Shown here in pieces: positions 48,844 to 61,702 of a stretch of DNA of 64,000 bases. The stretch is from Cladopsammia gracilis. Its lineage: Eukaryota; Cnidaria; Anthozoa; Scleractinia; Dendrophylliidae. A program made the position numbers and the translations under genes. Every line of letters begins with the position of its first letter. Position 1 is the first letter of the stretch. The notes under the pieces were generated by a model, which saw nothing but the letters and a program-made list of their open reading frames with translations, was not told where the DNA came from and ran no database searches. The stretch covers positions 124,001-188,000 of the forward strand of contig JAJGOT010000597.1 of the NCBI GenBank assembly GCA_022457155.1. The letters run 5' to 3'.

Positions 48844-50975
48844 CACTCTCCCTGTAACCACAATAGGCCATTTGTACGATAACGTCATTTGACTACAACT
48901 ACCAGAACTCATTTCGTTTTACCTTTCTTATTTAAATTTTGTAATCCCAGTGAGGTTTAAATAACAAAGGCCCTAATTTGCACTACAAAACAAAAAATGA
49001 ACCTCCGTGCGACCCTTCTCCAGAAACTGCCGGCCACCCCCTACTCCCGATGCCGTGAGCGTAAGCGTGAGAAATTTAATCTTTAAAGCGAGTTTGGCAA
49101 CATCCTGTCTCATGGTAAATTTAAATACAACAGATGATTACACGCGTTTGGCGGGAAAAACACGCGACTCAAATTACGTGCCAACAATTCAACCGTGACT
49201 TCCGATAAAAATATTCTTCGCGAATGTCGCGATTTTTATCGTAACCTCCATTCGGCTGAACAAGTTTATTTATCTAGCCAACTGGATAAAACTCTGGCAT
49301 CTGAAGACCAGGAGAAATGCGAAGGTGACCTCACACTCTTGGAATGTCAATTTTTTTGTAATAACGAAATATAATATCCAATTTATTCAACACTTTCGGA
49401 GATTCGACAGGTTGTAAAGTATAAATAGGTGATGTCACGTTTAATTCTCGCGGAGATTGCAAAGTGAATTTTTATGTTTAGTTAAATATACGTATTGGAT
49501 TCGTTTAGCAGTAAAATTTTGTTCCTCAAAGATTGTTTTTGTGTGTGTGTGTTGATAGTTTGTCGAGATTTTTGAGGAAAACAGTCATTGGTAATTTCAA
49601 ACTTGTTTTAATGATGTATATGTATATGATGTATATCGGCTTAACAGGAACTTTTTAACGGTGAACTCTCATAACTCATAACTCTCATAACAGTGAACTC
49701 CGAGACGACCGGCACAACAGTCACTTGTATTCCCGATTCAACTCCAGACACGTCCTCAAAAGAACCAGAGACTGTTATCATAATACTGATACGTTTTTAC
49801 AACAACGTACAATAATTCATTCACTAGTTTTCTCGTTGTTTATGTTCATATTGGCGCCAGAACAGCAACCATAACTATGGGAACTATACAAACCTCCGGT
49901 CAGGAAGTAAAATTGCAGTTTAATACCGATGCCTTGGATTTTATTTATTCTTGACCAGAAATCCGCAAGCATTTCCTTCCAGCAAATTTTAGCTGTCTCC
50001 GCGACCCGCGAAAATATCCGCCCGCAAAACAAATTCAGTCGGACAATCCGCAAAATATCCTTGTGCACGGTAGCTAAATCAACAAAACTATGACGTCTTT
50101 CCCATACCATTGCATAATCAAACCGTAATAGCAATGATTCAAAATAGAACAAACGCAATTTGGTCTGACATATCGCTCATATTAAAACACAAACTTTCCC
50201 GTCCCATTTAACTTTCTTAAAACGTCTCCATTCGTTAAAATACATCGTGAAATTCTCAAACTGCGTTTGCCAAAAAAAACCGCATTTGACCTATTTTTAC
50301 CCTTCCAAAGCATCTTTAATGGCTTTACGACAAATGATTGAAACTGAAACTGATAGGTAACGTGAGATATCGAAACTTAAGAAGAACTTAATACCTTTGC
50401 GGTAAGGTAATGTGAGATATGACAAGTTCATGACAAGTTTTGACATCCCGATACCCAAGGGAAATTAACAATAGGTCCGGGGTGCTCCCCAAAAATTTTA
50501 GGAGCAGTATGTGACGCCCTTCTTGAAATCCTAACCGGTTTAACCAACCATATCCTCAATGCCCTAATATAGCTTCTATAAAGAAGAAACAACTAATCCC
50601 CCCCAGACAAAAGTCCACAAAAATTTGTTAGCAACTTTTGTCCCTATATTCTAGTGACGCTTTAACGAGATAAAAAGGACACGAAATCGCCTATTTTTAC
50701 TTTTAGGCTTTCCGCACGCCGCCATTTTAATTTTCATGACGTCATATGGCTGCCGGTATTGTTAAGAATCAACTTTCTTTTGTTTGGAATAATTGGACAA
50801 CCATATGACGTCATAAATATTCAAAATTACGGCGCGCAGGAAATTAAAGGCGAACATAGGCGATATTCATTTCCAATTTTTGTGTACACTAAAATTATAT
50901 TTCCACTTGTTATTAACATAATTGAAATTGAAACGTTATTTCCAACAATTTAACGTCAATTTGTTATAATAGTGG

Positions 50976-51545
50976 AGGTTCCCTTTAACAAGTCCACTCT
51001 TTGGCAAACAATGAGATGCAACAAGGCGGTTAAACCGTGGCAACGGTCGTAAGAAAGACTCTTGTTAAATCACAGTTACTGATATTCAAAAAGTGCATAG
51101 AGGGTAGTTTTGGGACCAATATCAATTCTACTCAGTAACAACGACAATAACAGTAAAAATTACAACATCATTAGGTTGACAAATGCAGACTGACAGGGAG
51201 GCTACTAGCGAAGTTTCGTGTTAACCCTTGGACGTACACGCAAACTTATTCCCCAAACTGTGGTACATGGGGGCGGGCGATTGCAACGCCTCCCTCGGAT
51301 TCTTGCGGTGTTACAATATTTCGAAAATATTTCACATCTAATAGTTATCCTGTAATGTGCTCTACAAGATAACGTAAATATTATGGGCTGTAGCGCTGTT
51401 GGGGATCCATTACTTCATCCAAAATGGCCGCCATCTTGGATTTTGCAAAAAAATCACATTTATCGAGAAAATGCAGAAATTGCAAATATTGTTTCCTAGA
51501 GTTGCAAAACATGATACAATTAAACATTTTGCTGCTTTTGGTAGC
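50976..51545 (+). repeat. Segmental duplicate, copy 2, of 7938-9010
   Basis: The segment runs collinear with 7938-8028 and 8578-9010 but lacks the 0.55-kb repeat found between them in copy 1. Shared marks include AACAAGTCCACTCTTTGGCA, the AGTTTTGGGACCAATATC block and the CATCCAAAATGGC block. Confidence 0.8.
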
Positions 51546-51959
51546 ATTTTACATGTAATAATAATAAAAATAATAAATAATAAAAACTTTATTAACGTGT
51601 CAATAAAATATCTAGCAGAGGGGAAAACCCTCAGCTAATAGGGGACACCTAACTAAACATAAAAAAAAAGAATTAAACTGACCTAATCTATTTAAAAACA
51701 TAACTAAAAAATCTGAAACTGTACATGCATATAAGATTAAGATATATGAATATCTTAGATATAAGATAATCTAGGAATTGCATAGATAACAGCCTGTATA
51801 ACCATCTTTTAAGATGCTAGATAGGTCACGCTTTCTTATTTGCGATTGAAAGGTATTAAGATTGCTTGCAAGTCTCTCTGGATAAGTTATGCCACAATTT
51901 GGGACCAAGGTATCTTAACGAATGTTTCGCATGAGTAGTAGTATTAATCTGGGTAGCGC

Positions 51960-52410
51960 AAAGTCAGTTTATCTCAGCTGATAAGTATGATTACAAGGCT
52001 GGAATAGATTACAAGTCTGTCTCGGACATAAGTTGTTTCGCTTGGTACATCAAGATACATAAATCTTGGAGCCGTCTGTTGCATAAAGAAGGTAAATTTG
52101 CTTTATCTAAAAGCTGTTGGTAATTAAGATGTGTGTCCATAAAGACAGCCCGCAAACCACGTTCTTGTAGCCTTTCTATTCTACGAGTGTCCTGAGGCCC
52201 TGGAAAAGTGCCATACTTAATGGCAATAAGTGAGGTTGGAAGAATTGCCGATTTATAGAGTTGTCCGTGGTAGGTATCAGATTCCTTAACCGCTATTGAT
52301 GTGTTCGTTAAAATTGAGTCTACTATCAATAGTTACGCCAAGGAGTTTTAGATTTTCAGACTCAGTTATGATCTCTCCCTGGCGAAAAGTTATAATCTCG
52401 GCGTGGTGAA
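51960..52410 (-). pseudogene. LINE reverse-transcriptase C-terminal fragment
   Basis: Minus-strand coding fragments show LLGVTID, then a gap with frame change, YKSAILP, RRIERLQERGLRAVF and LCNRRLQDLCILMY, the standard end of CR1/jockey-type reverse transcriptases. Bases 51546-51959 resemble its AT-rich 3' tail. The N-terminal RT is missing. From 52411 to 55490 I see no gene apart from a palindromic block near 53770-53850. Confidence 0.7.
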
Positions 52411-53771
52411 AAGCATGCATTTTTATTCAAAAAATGGCTTAACGTCATGCTTCTCATGACGTCGTATATCGTTACCATAGTAACCGATGGAGCCAAACGT
52501 TACCAAAATGTCTTTAAAATTTAACAAAAGCTACTGAAGACGGTATGTGCTAAAAAATGCTCTTGAAAAGATCGGAGAGAAACCTCAAGGTTGTACGTCC
52601 ATGGGTTAATGCCCGTTTGGAAGGTTGAATCGAAAGTCGTATGATGTGCGTGTAAAGCAGTGACAATGAATATTTTGCGAGGTTTGCTTGGCTGTTAATT
52701 TTATGTAACAGACCACTGTTAGTGAACCAAAGAAAACGCAGGTATTTAATATACTGACTGATACTTGTTCTGCTCGACTGTTTAACATTTTAAAGCTGCC
52801 AAACAGTACAAACGGTCAATTGAAGATTTGTTTTAGATTTGCTTAATAGGATAAATTCATCAACGTTTGTCACGGAACTTTAGTCGCACAAGGGAATAAA
52901 ATATGCTAACGAACCTAACATCATACTGTGCAGGTTCTTATTTCCGAAAACATGTTTAAGGCCGTGCAAAGAGTGATATCTCTCAATGCGACCACGACGA
53001 ATTCTTACGTGATTTCTTTCTCTTCTTTTTTCAACAGTAGGCAGTCTTTAATGCTAAAGATACGGGCAGAAACTTCGCTAGTGTCACAGCGTATCCGCCG
53101 GCGGTTAAATCAGTTGAAGACAAGCGACGGGTTATTAAACAATTTCTTGTCCAGCAAACTCGTGGTTCGTACATTACAGGAGACTGCTATAGACGACATG
53201 TACCAAATTGGTAAAACATATGTTACAATCAAAAATCGACCCACATATTACCTATCCAATTGTCTTTCGACGGACAAATTTGTCTTTGGCCAATGGCACT
53301 AGCACCATTAATAGCACTATTTTAAGTTGTCAAGTTTATCACGGAAAAGGTTGTCATTGACGACCGAAATGAAATTCGAAGCTAACGTAAGTCGTTAAAA
53401 CAAACAATTATATTATAAAATATTATTTTTATCTGATCGATAATACTTCACAGAATCTCGATCAATGAAGGAAAAAAGGGAATGGCTGGATTTAAACAAA
53501 GCAATGAAATAACATTTCGGTAAGTGGTAACCCGTACGAAAATGAAAGCCCTGTAAAACGACTGCAACTTGACTTAACTTTGACTGGCAGCCTTTTTGCT
53601 GCCGATTAGCAGTGAAATTGCAGGCATCTTACACATTTTAACAAAGACCTTGTTTAAATAACGGGCCCATTGTGGCGATAAAGTAGCCCCTCTTTAATAC
53701 ATGTACAGCTCTTCTGACAACTGTTTGCGTTGATGTCGGGTGAAGTAAGGGATAATTCCCGAGTTTCGAGG

Positions 53772-53855
53772 CTTTCTTAAAAATAATGACCGAGCGCGTA
53801 GCGCGGAAGTCATTATGTTTTTAAGTCCGAGGAGCAAGGATATTATCCGTTTTAA
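53772..53855. repeat. Imperfect palindrome, probable dispersed repeat
   Basis: TTAAAAATAATGACC..GCGCG mirrors CGCG..GTCATTATGTTTTTAA, and flanking GAGTTTCGAGG/CCGAGGAGC blocks are partly inverted. It is likely a small foldback repeat. The surrounding 52.4-55.5 kb region is otherwise featureless AT-rich host DNA. Confidence 0.45.
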
Positions 53856-55496
53856 TGCACCTTTTTCCAGGGATAAAGATATAAATTGAAAAGAAATAAA
53901 AAATATATCGCGTCTCTAGCGCTCTCTTTCAAGCCCCCTCCCCCCCCGCAATTGAAAATACGCTCCGCCGTCCTTGTTTTCATTGTTTTAGAACAAGCAA
54001 ACCAACGAGTTGCTGTGAACTTTTGCTCATTAGTGACAGTAGTGATTGTCCAAATCCCGTAAGGATTGTACAAGCATCATTGTAATGGGAACAATCAAAC
54101 TAAATTTCAGTTTTGACTCCGTTTCTGTTTATAAGTCAGTTATTTTAGGAGATAAATGTTTTTTCTAGTCTGTGCTATATGCCTACTTGACATTGCCAAC
54201 AGTAAATAGTGTTTAAATATTATGGTTGGCCAGATTGAAATGCGGTTAGACCGCGGTTTTGTTAAACACCGTCTAAACTTCGTTTAAATAACCGGCCCAA
54301 TGGGTTTTTCTTCTTTCACAATTCTTAGTTTGTCGTTTGTGTTGACCTTGTTAATGAGATGTGGTCCAATATTTAACCTTGATGCTTGTGCATTGCATAA
54401 AAACTTGACAATGATCTGATTTTCTACTGAAGCCGACGCTAAACCAAACAATCAGAATTGCTGTAATCAAGGGATATTTTTTCTGTAATGCTTACATTTC
54501 TCGTTTACATTGTTTCCTAAGTAAATTTTTAATTAACGACCGAGAGAGATGGTGCTATTATTTGTTTACCATGTTTTCAAACCAAACATGAACACTAAAT
54601 ATGATGGAATTATTGCACCTGTACTTATATTTCTTGTTGCAAGTTTTTACAATCACTGAAACGCGTTAATGAGGAGCCAAGAAACAAGAGTCAATGCATT
54701 TTCTCTCTTTCAAGGGTATTTAAAAACAATTCACTTCCAGAAGTCCAATATGTCTGAATAAAACTATGTGCATTTCTATAACAATATTTGAAACTGTTTT
54801 AGTTCATGGTGGAGGTTTTTTCAAAACATATGCTTATTCAATGAAACCTATTTAAGTTTCCGTGAAATCCGGCAAATCCGTTTTTTTTCCACCTCTGATG
54901 AAAAAAATGTTTTTGATACGAGGAAACTTGCAGTGAAGAGTGACTGGAGACAAAATACATTAAGCCAAAAGAAGTTTACCCTAGATGGCAGAAAGGACGG
55001 ATTTTTCGGAATATTCGGAAACAGAGTTAACGTACGCGTGTTCTCATTTAAAAACCGTACACTGTGAGCAACTATGGGACTCTTTTGGTCCCATTCTATT
55101 GTTCCCTGAACCTTTTGGGAACATCCAGGAAAATATCGCTCTTAAAATTGCCACGCTAACTCAAATAAAACTCAACACAGTCAAACATTAATGATTGCCG
55201 CACACCCTTCTCAGAAAACGATCTCTTATCTTGGCACAGCCTCTCTCTTTCACGTTTCCCTAAATTTGTTACTCGTACGTTTTAGAAAGTTTTAGTTTGA
55301 TTACTTAAACCAAATTTGGCTGTTGTATGCATACCACACAGAGATTCTTTATACCCTATATCGTGCTCTTCTTTATTATCTAAAAGACTTTTTAAGAGAT
55401 TTTTGTTTTTGCCTGCTTTTCCGATATTTGATTTTGGAACGTTCCTATGTGATAAAACGTGGAACTGCTCAGATACAAAAGATATATATGTTATTT

Positions 55497-55627
55497 ACCG
55501 GCCGGGAGGTCCGTATTGGAAAAAACTGTGCCAGAGGTCTCGAGTACGGCCCGAGGCCTGCGGCCTCGGGCCGTACTCGAGACAGAGGGCACAGTTCTTT
55601 CCAATACGGACCGACCAAGGCCGGTAA
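55497..55627. repeat. Near-perfect foldback of ~60-bp arms
   Basis: Arms beginning TACCGGCC and CTCGAGTACGGCCCGAGGCC pair with GGCCTCGGGCCGTACTCGAG and GGCCGGTA around a 3-nt centre (TGC) with few mismatches. It is GC-rich in AT-rich surroundings and fits a MITE-like or foldback element. No gene is seen from 55628 to 56840. Confidence 0.85.
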
Positions 55628-56840
55628 ATAACTTATTTATTTTTTTCCTACTTCAATTCTGCGATTTGCCGAGAAAATCTTGATATACTTGTACAGCTTT
55701 TCAAGAAATGTCTTTACGCGCCGCGTAAAGCAAAACTGACACAACGCGTGCAAAAAGTAACTCGGTAATCTTCACAACTTTTTCATTCAGAAACCAAAAA
55801 ACTTACTTCGCAAAGTGAACTAATTTCTATCAGTTTATTTCTCCCGGAAGAATAAACGGCTGTTGTGTTTGCCTGCGGTGAGGATAGAGAAATGTTCTTG
55901 CCTACAGCGAAGCCGTGGAAAGCTGAAGATTAACTTAAAAAACTTTTCAAATTTTTCTACAAATGGAAAGTCGAGCGTAATTCATTCATAGCAGTGCGAA
56001 AGCTTAAACTTAGCTATTCTTATTTAATGAATGAAAACTTACAGAATTTAGATAAAAGAAGGCAAAAACTGTGGAATATAAGCATGCTAACCGAGCAATG
56101 TAGTTAAAGTACGAATTATCTCGTAAAATCAGATCGCGAAAATGCGTATAAATTAACTGAAAACAACCCGTACAAAACTAGAATGTCAAATTTAAGCAAC
56201 GCTTTTTTAATGAAATTTCACAGAATCTCGATTAGAAGAAAAAGAAAAACGGAAAAATAAGAACACTTAAATCGAATGCAGTCAAAACCTTTGTAAACAA
56301 GCGCTAGATTGTCTAATCACAGTAATTTTTTAAGCCACAAATGTCGCTTTGCAAAAAAACAACAACAAACGCCGAACAAACTATAAAATCAACAAATCAT
56401 AAAATCCAAATTTGTACTCGCCTTTTTGAGGAATAACATTGGCCTTTAATTTTACGGCTGATTTCTCTATCCACTTAGTGTAATCTCTCATTCTTTATTG
56501 AGTCTTTTTGATACCTCGTTGAAGCGTTAGGATCTTTAGCATGTTTTCGGACGTCAGCCATGCATGGTGGAACTTTGCTGGTCGGTTTCTTCATTGTTTT
56601 CTTCATTTATGTCGTTAAATATTTTATCTAGCTAATAAAATTCGCTTTCGCCTTGGTAGCTTTCGTCTGGGTCCATATTTGACGAGAAAATTCAATAATA
56701 CCAGGGCTCACAAGCTTAAAACAACGGAGTCACAAATTATCGTGAATCATGCAACTACGCAACCCGGGCGGAATCGTTGAGTGAGCGGGCAAGATCGTAA
56801 ATTTCCGCCCGCTCCCGGAACCAATCATATTGCAGGATTC

Positions 56841-58190
56841 TCAGAATTCCGCCCGCTCGCGCTCTGAGAAAAAATAAATAGTAAGATTAGACAGCTTGTT
56901 ATCTACAATAACATCATAAAATAATTGACAGGTATTTAATTTTACTATGTCAGAAAGCTTAATAAGGCCAAGGTTTACATAATGAGGAGTAATATGATCA
57001 CAAAGTGGTACGTTGTTGATGATTCTGACAACCTTATTTTGTAGCTTCACTAATTGTGATAATGGAGCTTCGTAATTATTATCCCACAATACGCAACCAT
57101 AGGTAAGATAAGGATATATACAAGGGCATAATAAATACTATAGATTTGGTTTTTACATGTCATTTAAGTTTTGCGATAATATTTACATTTCTGCTAATTT
57201 TACTACTAATATAACCAATATGGTCGTGCCATGACAGGAAACAATCAATAACTAATCCTAGATATTTAATAAAGATTCTAATAAAGATTTTTGTTGTTAA
57301 AAAAACTGTAAGACTGTTCAAGATACTGATCTGCTAGTTTGAGAGGAGGGTACAAATTATAATTAATTTGTTGTCGTGGTTGAAAAACCAGGTATTTTGT
57401 CTTGCTTAAATTCAGGGTTAATTTATTTGAGCATAACTATTCATAGATGGTTAGCAATTCACAGTTTATTTGTTGGAGCAGAGCATCTAGATCTTTACCA
57501 GTCACAGTTAGCGAAGTATCATCGGCAAATAGTCTCATAGAAAAGTAGTTGGTTGCTTTATTAATATCATTTATATAAATAAGGAAAATAGATGGACCTG
57601 GGATCGACCCTTGAGGTACTCCGGAATTTAGTAAAAGAAAATCAGACTCAACGCCATTATTTGTATACTCGGAGATATTAGCTCTTTCGAGCTACTCTTA
57701 ATCTGAGTTTAAATAAAGTTTATTATTTTTATTTAGTAAACACCTTTTGTTTCCGTTTGCTTATGTACGACCTGAACCACTGGTTTTCAATATTTCGTAT
57801 ACCATACAGGATGAGTTTTGATAGCAAGATAGGATGATTGACTGTATCAAATGCTTTGCTTAGGTCTAAAAAATATCAATACTGCATAACTTCTTAATCA
57901 AGGGCTTTCCGGTTTCGTTATCTCGTCTATTAGGTCTACCAAACAGTCAGTTGTAGTGCTTCCCGATCTAAAGCCATACTGATTAGATACTAAGATATTT
58001 TGAGTCGTAAAATAAAATGTTAGTTGATTAAGAATACACCGCTCAAAAATTTTACTTAATGCTGAAAGAACTGATATGGGTCAGTAGTTATTGCATGAGG
58101 AACGAGAGCCTTGTTTAAAGATCGGGATAATCTTGGCAATTTTTAAACTACATGTATCTGGAAATATACCTTGTTTAAGTGTTAAATTAA
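56841..58190 (-). pseudogene. LINE reverse transcriptase, decayed
   Basis: Read on the minus strand, blocks of a non-LTR reverse transcriptase appear in order but with many stops and frame changes: KIIPIFKQGSR, PIS.LSALSKIFERC, YGFR.GS.T, then LPYLTYGC and WDNNYEAPL with QNKVVRIINN. The catalytic YADD-type motif is not clearly preserved. An old, dead copy. From 58191 to 59270 nothing else is supported. Confidence 0.7.
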
Positions 58191-59274
58191 GCTTAATCCT
58201 TAAAAAAAAAACCCGCAGATTTTTGCCGAATTTTTTTCTTATGGGTCACTCATGACCCCATAAAACATAGGATCCGTCGTAATGAGTTAAATACAAAATC
58301 TGCATATAAGAACCTGTAGATTAAAATGCAAGCTGAAATTTGGCAAAGCACTTAAGCCTGACAAATGAACCAGGTTCTTATTTGCAAAAAAAGTAGTAAA
58401 ACTTAGAAACTGACAACGACCAAAATGTGCTTTGGGATCCCATGATCGCAATATCTTGATTTGATTGCCTCTGACACCTATATATGACTACCCCCTGGGA
58501 AGGAGGGTGGGGGTGTACAAGTATTGGGATAATACAAGAAAAGATGTTAATTGTTTGTTTGGGTTTCTAGCTGAAAGGTCTCTTTTTTCTCCTTTCGAAT
58601 ACTTTATCATCCGGGCTTAATACTAGTTGAAATATAAAAACATCTTATCAATAAATATGATAGAAGTACTTTATCCTTGACATATTATATGAAGCTTGCA
58701 ATGCGGGGCATGACACTTCGTGTTCTCAAAGTCAAACTTAAATGAGCTTGTTTCGCAGCCAAACCATCTTGAATCGTGTACCTTTCAACAGATATATAGA
58801 AATAAAAAGAATGGCCACTTTTAATAACTAGTATTGAAGAGGCTCAGTCGCTGAAACAAACTCAAAAACCTGAGAGCCATTTTGCCCTTAACTTATGGCA
58901 CCAAGCTAAAAATCACTTATGCCATTATTCGGTTTGCTTACTCAAAAAATAAAAAAACGCTACACTTCCTTTGTCGTTTTTGCATGATAACTAGTGGCCC
59001 CTTAATTTGTCTTTCAAATTAACCTTACCATGTTTCGCATTAACGAGATGGCTCTTCGCGCCCTTTAATTTTATTTCATTTCATTCAGTTATTCCATCTT
59101 AAAGGAAGGGTGCTTTTGAATATAAGTGATTGCGAGAATTACGTTTGTTCCCAGTCACATGTCTTGTCACGTGCACTTGACAAAAATGTTAGTTAAGTAC
59201 GTACTGTTAGGAAAAATCGTGAAAAAGCACAATTTTAAGTATCCCCCACTGTAAATTTGTATAATGGTGATAAC

Positions 59275-59450
59275 GGCGGGAAAGCATGGGCACGCATGAG
59301 TAAGCAAGGGCAATCATGAGCAGCCATGAGCAAGCATGGGCAAGTAGGGGCAAGTTATGGCAAGCATGGGCATGCATAGGTAAACATGGGCAAGCATGAG
59401 CAGGCGTGAGCATGCATGGGCAAGTAGGGGCAAGTTGTGACAAGTTTAAA
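59275..59450. repeat. Degenerate minisatellite, unit near GGCAAGCATG
   Basis: Roughly seventeen imperfect copies of a 10-base unit (variants of GCAAGCATGG, GAGCATGCAT) lie in tandem just upstream of the recombinase-like gene. Copies differ at one to three positions, indicating age. Confidence 0.8.
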
Positions 59451-59526
59451 CATGCACGATGACTTCATTGTTCACCGTTGATTTAAACAAACGTGCGCGC
59501 TACTCAAACGTTAATCTACTTGAAAC

Positions 59527-61185
59527 ATGAGTAAGAAGAGTAAGCTTGACTGGTCTAATTTTGATGGCGCATTGCCCAAACCAAAACGGCTTCACTTGAA
59601 AAAATACGAAACAGATCGTTTGTATCACTGTCCAATACAAGTTTGTGAACACGAAGGATTTCAAAGTCAACGTGGCTGCAGGAAACACGTGAATAACAAG
59701 CACAGGTGGTTCTTTTATTTTGACCAAAAACCCGATCTGCAAGAAGCGAAAAGCTCGTCGGTGCAAGTGCCAAAGAGCTTACCGGTAACAGACAAAGATG
59801 ACGACGTATCGCGCGTAACTGCAAAACAAGCCGTCAGAGCACTAATTCCCTTATTTTCAGTCTCTGGCCAAATTGGCGAAACATTCACAAATTGGTTGAT
59901 TGGAAGTGGCGGTGGATACAAGAAAGATCCATCAGCTCAACAGATTGTAAATAGATGATTTAAATTTCTCAAGTTTTGCTGCGAAGACGAGGATGAGTTG
60001 ACCTGCGAGGTGATGGAATTCAGCCTGTGTTCACCAAATCTGTTGTTCAAGTTCATTGACTATCTGCAAGAAGAATGCAAGCTCGGCCATGGTGGACGAT
60101 TGGGCTACATAGATGCTCTTTCGGAATTAATCGATTCCAGAAAAATTAATGGCGCATCAGATGCAGTTCTTCGAAAGTTATCCGCAACAGAGTTGTACCT
60201 GAAAAGAGCGCGCAAGACAGTGGCAAAGATGATGAGATTGCAGTGGACACAGGATCTAGACATCGAAACGCTAGAGGCAAGAGGGCACTGGACAACGATG
60301 GAGGAATTATTACAAGTTGTAACTTTTCATTTGCTCCGCTATGAAAACACCGTTAAGATGTGCAAAACCAGTCCGGGCCAAGTCAACCCTTCGGACTTGA
60401 CATTTGCCACGAAATTTGTAGCCATGTATCTTTTCATCAAGGTGAAAGGATCGCGCCCTATGACTTATCAGTATCTGACAGTCGACAGGGTAAGTGCAGC
60501 GAAGGAAAATGGGGGGATTCATCGATCGGAAAACGTTCAAGACTGCCAGCAAGTATGGATTTGACTCGTTGATTCTGACCGATACAAGCATGCAAGTACT
60601 CGGTGGGTACATCACTTGGGCGACGTCATGAGCAAATTGGTCTTTGACGCAATTGGAAAATACATTCATCCCACACGTTATGGTGAAATTGTCGAAACGC
60701 AAAGCCTCAACCTGCTCAGTAGCAAAGAGCAAAGAATTTTGTCAGAAGACCAAAAACACAGCTCTGCTGTTGCCAAAGTTCACTATCAAAAGCAGAGATC
60801 GCGCGAAGTTGCTGTGAAGGCCCACGGGTGTCTACAAAAGCTGCAAGGCACCAAAGGATCAGAGGTGGACGAGGACGTCAATGCGAGGTTTTGCGCTTCG
60901 AGTTCATCTGCAAGTTCAAGTTCAAGTTCAAGTTCAACTTCATCTTCAACTGAACGTTCAGTTGAAACCGAATAGGAGAAAAGCTCGCCCCCGGAAAAGA
61001 AAGTCCCACCCACGAAGCCTTTGCGCAGAAACGTAGAAACGTTCGTCGGGTTTTGAAATTCACAGAAGAGGACGATTTTCTAAGAAAGGGGATAACAAAG
61101 CACGGTTTTGGGCAGTGGACGGCTATTCTAAGAGATCCGATTTCAAATTTCAAAACGGATGAATGGCCGATTCATTAAAAAAGAG
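59527..61185 (+). pseudogene. Tyrosine-recombinase-like gene with C2H2 finger and SANT/Myb motif, decayed
   Basis: The frame starts at 59527 with a finger of C-x4-C...H-x4-H type (about residues 34-60) and is broken by TGA at 59956-59958, by a shift near a G6 run (about 60510), and again after 60975. Later blocks resemble the tyrosine recombinase core: an SRPMTYQYLTV block, an HPTR (HxxR) motif, then H and Y in KHSSAVAKVHYQK. A Ser-rich linker and a SANT-like segment (FTEEDDFLR...W.AILRDP) end the gene. Crypton-like transposons encode such recombinases. The fold assignment is by motif only. Confidence 0.5.
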
Positions 61186-61286
61186 GGCTGAACTAAAGTA
61201 TCTTTCGAGTGGAAGTGTCTGTTAGCACAAGATTTAGAGTAGTAAAGGATCGTCGTATTCAGATAAAAAACAACAACAGATGTCAA

Positions 61287-61499
61287 TCATTGCAAAAAGT
61301 ACATTTTAATGTCGTTTGTAAATTCAGCTAACATTGAAGAAGAGGGCGAGCTAACGCTCTCCTTGGACGGAAATATCCGAACTTCGTGAGACACGCGACC
61401 ACAATCAATACTTCGAGTAGTCTTTGAAAAAGAACACTTCAAACGCGTCACAACACTGACTGCAATCGACAGACACATTTTTTTAATTCCGCTCGCCAT
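61287..61499 (-). other. Small frame between two degraded genes, unsupported as a gene
   Basis: A 70-codon minus-strand frame lies between the recombinase-like and helicase genes. It is Ser/Thr-rich with no motif. It may be the decayed 3' end of the helicase gene or chance. The flanks (61186-61286 and 61500-61702) show nothing else. Confidence 0.2.
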
Positions 61500-61702
61500 G
61501 ACATTCTATAAAGGTAATAAATATCCTACGCTTGTTGGCAACTGGATTACCGCGTCCTATTATTGTAGTTTTTACATCGAGTTCCACCGCTTCTTCAAGT
61601 AACTTATCTCGGGAAAATTACATGCCACTACATCAAATTCACACTGAAATGAAACACTATCGTTTAACGGCGGTACGCATGCAATGTTCACGTTTGACTA
61701 AA

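Noticed and set aside
48706..48912. Minus-strand Gly-rich frames around the G11 run
   Set aside because: Low-complexity translation opposite the gag-like tail; no support.
53852..55191. Short frames in the 53.8-55.2 kb region
   Set aside because: Each is under 80 codons, without motif, splice context or conserved neighbours.
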